From positions 1-9,600 of the forward strand of contig NZ_JABBDR010000262.1 of the NCBI RefSeq assembly GCF_018854495.1: 9,600 bases of DNA, given 5' to 3'. The position numbers and the translations under genes were made by a program. The stretch comes from Acidithiobacillus ferruginosus (GTDB taxonomy: Bacteria > Pseudomonadota > Gammaproteobacteria > Acidithiobacillales > Acidithiobacillaceae). Below are positions 9,520 to 9,600 of this stretch, in pieces. The notes under the pieces are model-generated. The model saw only the letters and a list, made by a program, of their open reading frames with translations. It ran no database searches and was not told the origin of the DNA. Position 1 is the stretch's first letter; each line of letters begins with the position of its first letter.

Positions 9520-9600
9520 GATGCGCCGATATCACCGCTCTGGTAGCCGATCTGCGCCGGTTGCGTCAGGAAATTGCTCCGCTGGAGCAGCAGGTGCCGC
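9520..9600 (+). other. Right-edge fragment of unclear coding strand; possible junction with a different gene
   Basis: The minus-strand RND frame ends at a stop at 9532-9534, and beyond it that frame has poor third-position GC (about 10 of 22 codons). Two exactly antisense frames look more coding-like. On the plus strand, from 9528, it reads DITALVADLRRLRQEIAPLE and a few more residues, an amphipathic coiled-coil-like stretch. On the minus strand, offset by one from the RND frame, it reads with a NFLTQPAQIGYQSGDIG segment. Neither resembles an RND N-terminus. No in-frame ATG precedes the plus-strand frame, so if it is a gene its start is lost or lies further in (for example TTG 9561). Identity unknown; a transposase-like coiled coil is one guess. 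Confidence 0.3.

Overview
The window is GC-rich, densely coding bacterial chromosome. Its proteins look proteobacterial: ParC and ParE have the beta/gamma-type motif layout, DusA is of the gammaproteobacterial DusA type, and there is an RND efflux permease. From memory, the mix of beta-like and gamma-like traits suits a deep-branching group such as Acidithiobacillia. That placement is an inference; nothing in the window proves the genus.

Layout. Positions 1-531 (+) are the 3' end of a glucose-6-phosphate dehydrogenase gene (zwf). A 268-bp spacer follows, holding an AT-rich stretch that is probably a control region. Positions 800-1093 (+) encode a small ArsR-type winged-helix regulator. Everything from 1096 onward is on the minus strand. 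In transcription order it runs from the right edge: an RND efflux permease (6604 to about 9519), parE (4550-6520), parC (2127-4532) and dusA (1096-2073). Gaps are 83, 17 and 53 bp. parE and parC are almost certainly one transcription unit making topoisomerase IV, and dusA may be read through from them. arsR and dusA converge with only 2 bp between their stop codons; an 8-bp GC hairpin inside the dusA tail is the only candidate terminator for arsR.

The genes cover ordinary functions: carbon flux into the pentose phosphate pathway, chromosome decatenation, tRNA modification and efflux. The clearest anomaly is at the right end. The RND permease frame stops at 9532-9534 before the first transmembrane helix and roughly 50 residues normally found upstream. 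The last about 70 bp do not encode that missing part in any minus-strand frame. Coding-like composition there moves to other frames, including a plus-strand frame reading as a short amphipathic coiled coil. This points to a truncation or rearrangement junction at about 9520-9535. Lesser points are a Pro/Ala-rich N-terminal extension on ParC, loss of the AcrB-type TM10 lysine in the RND permease, and competing hairpins between the RND gene and parE. I found no convincing new biological system, CRISPR array, tRNA, rRNA or complete mobile element.
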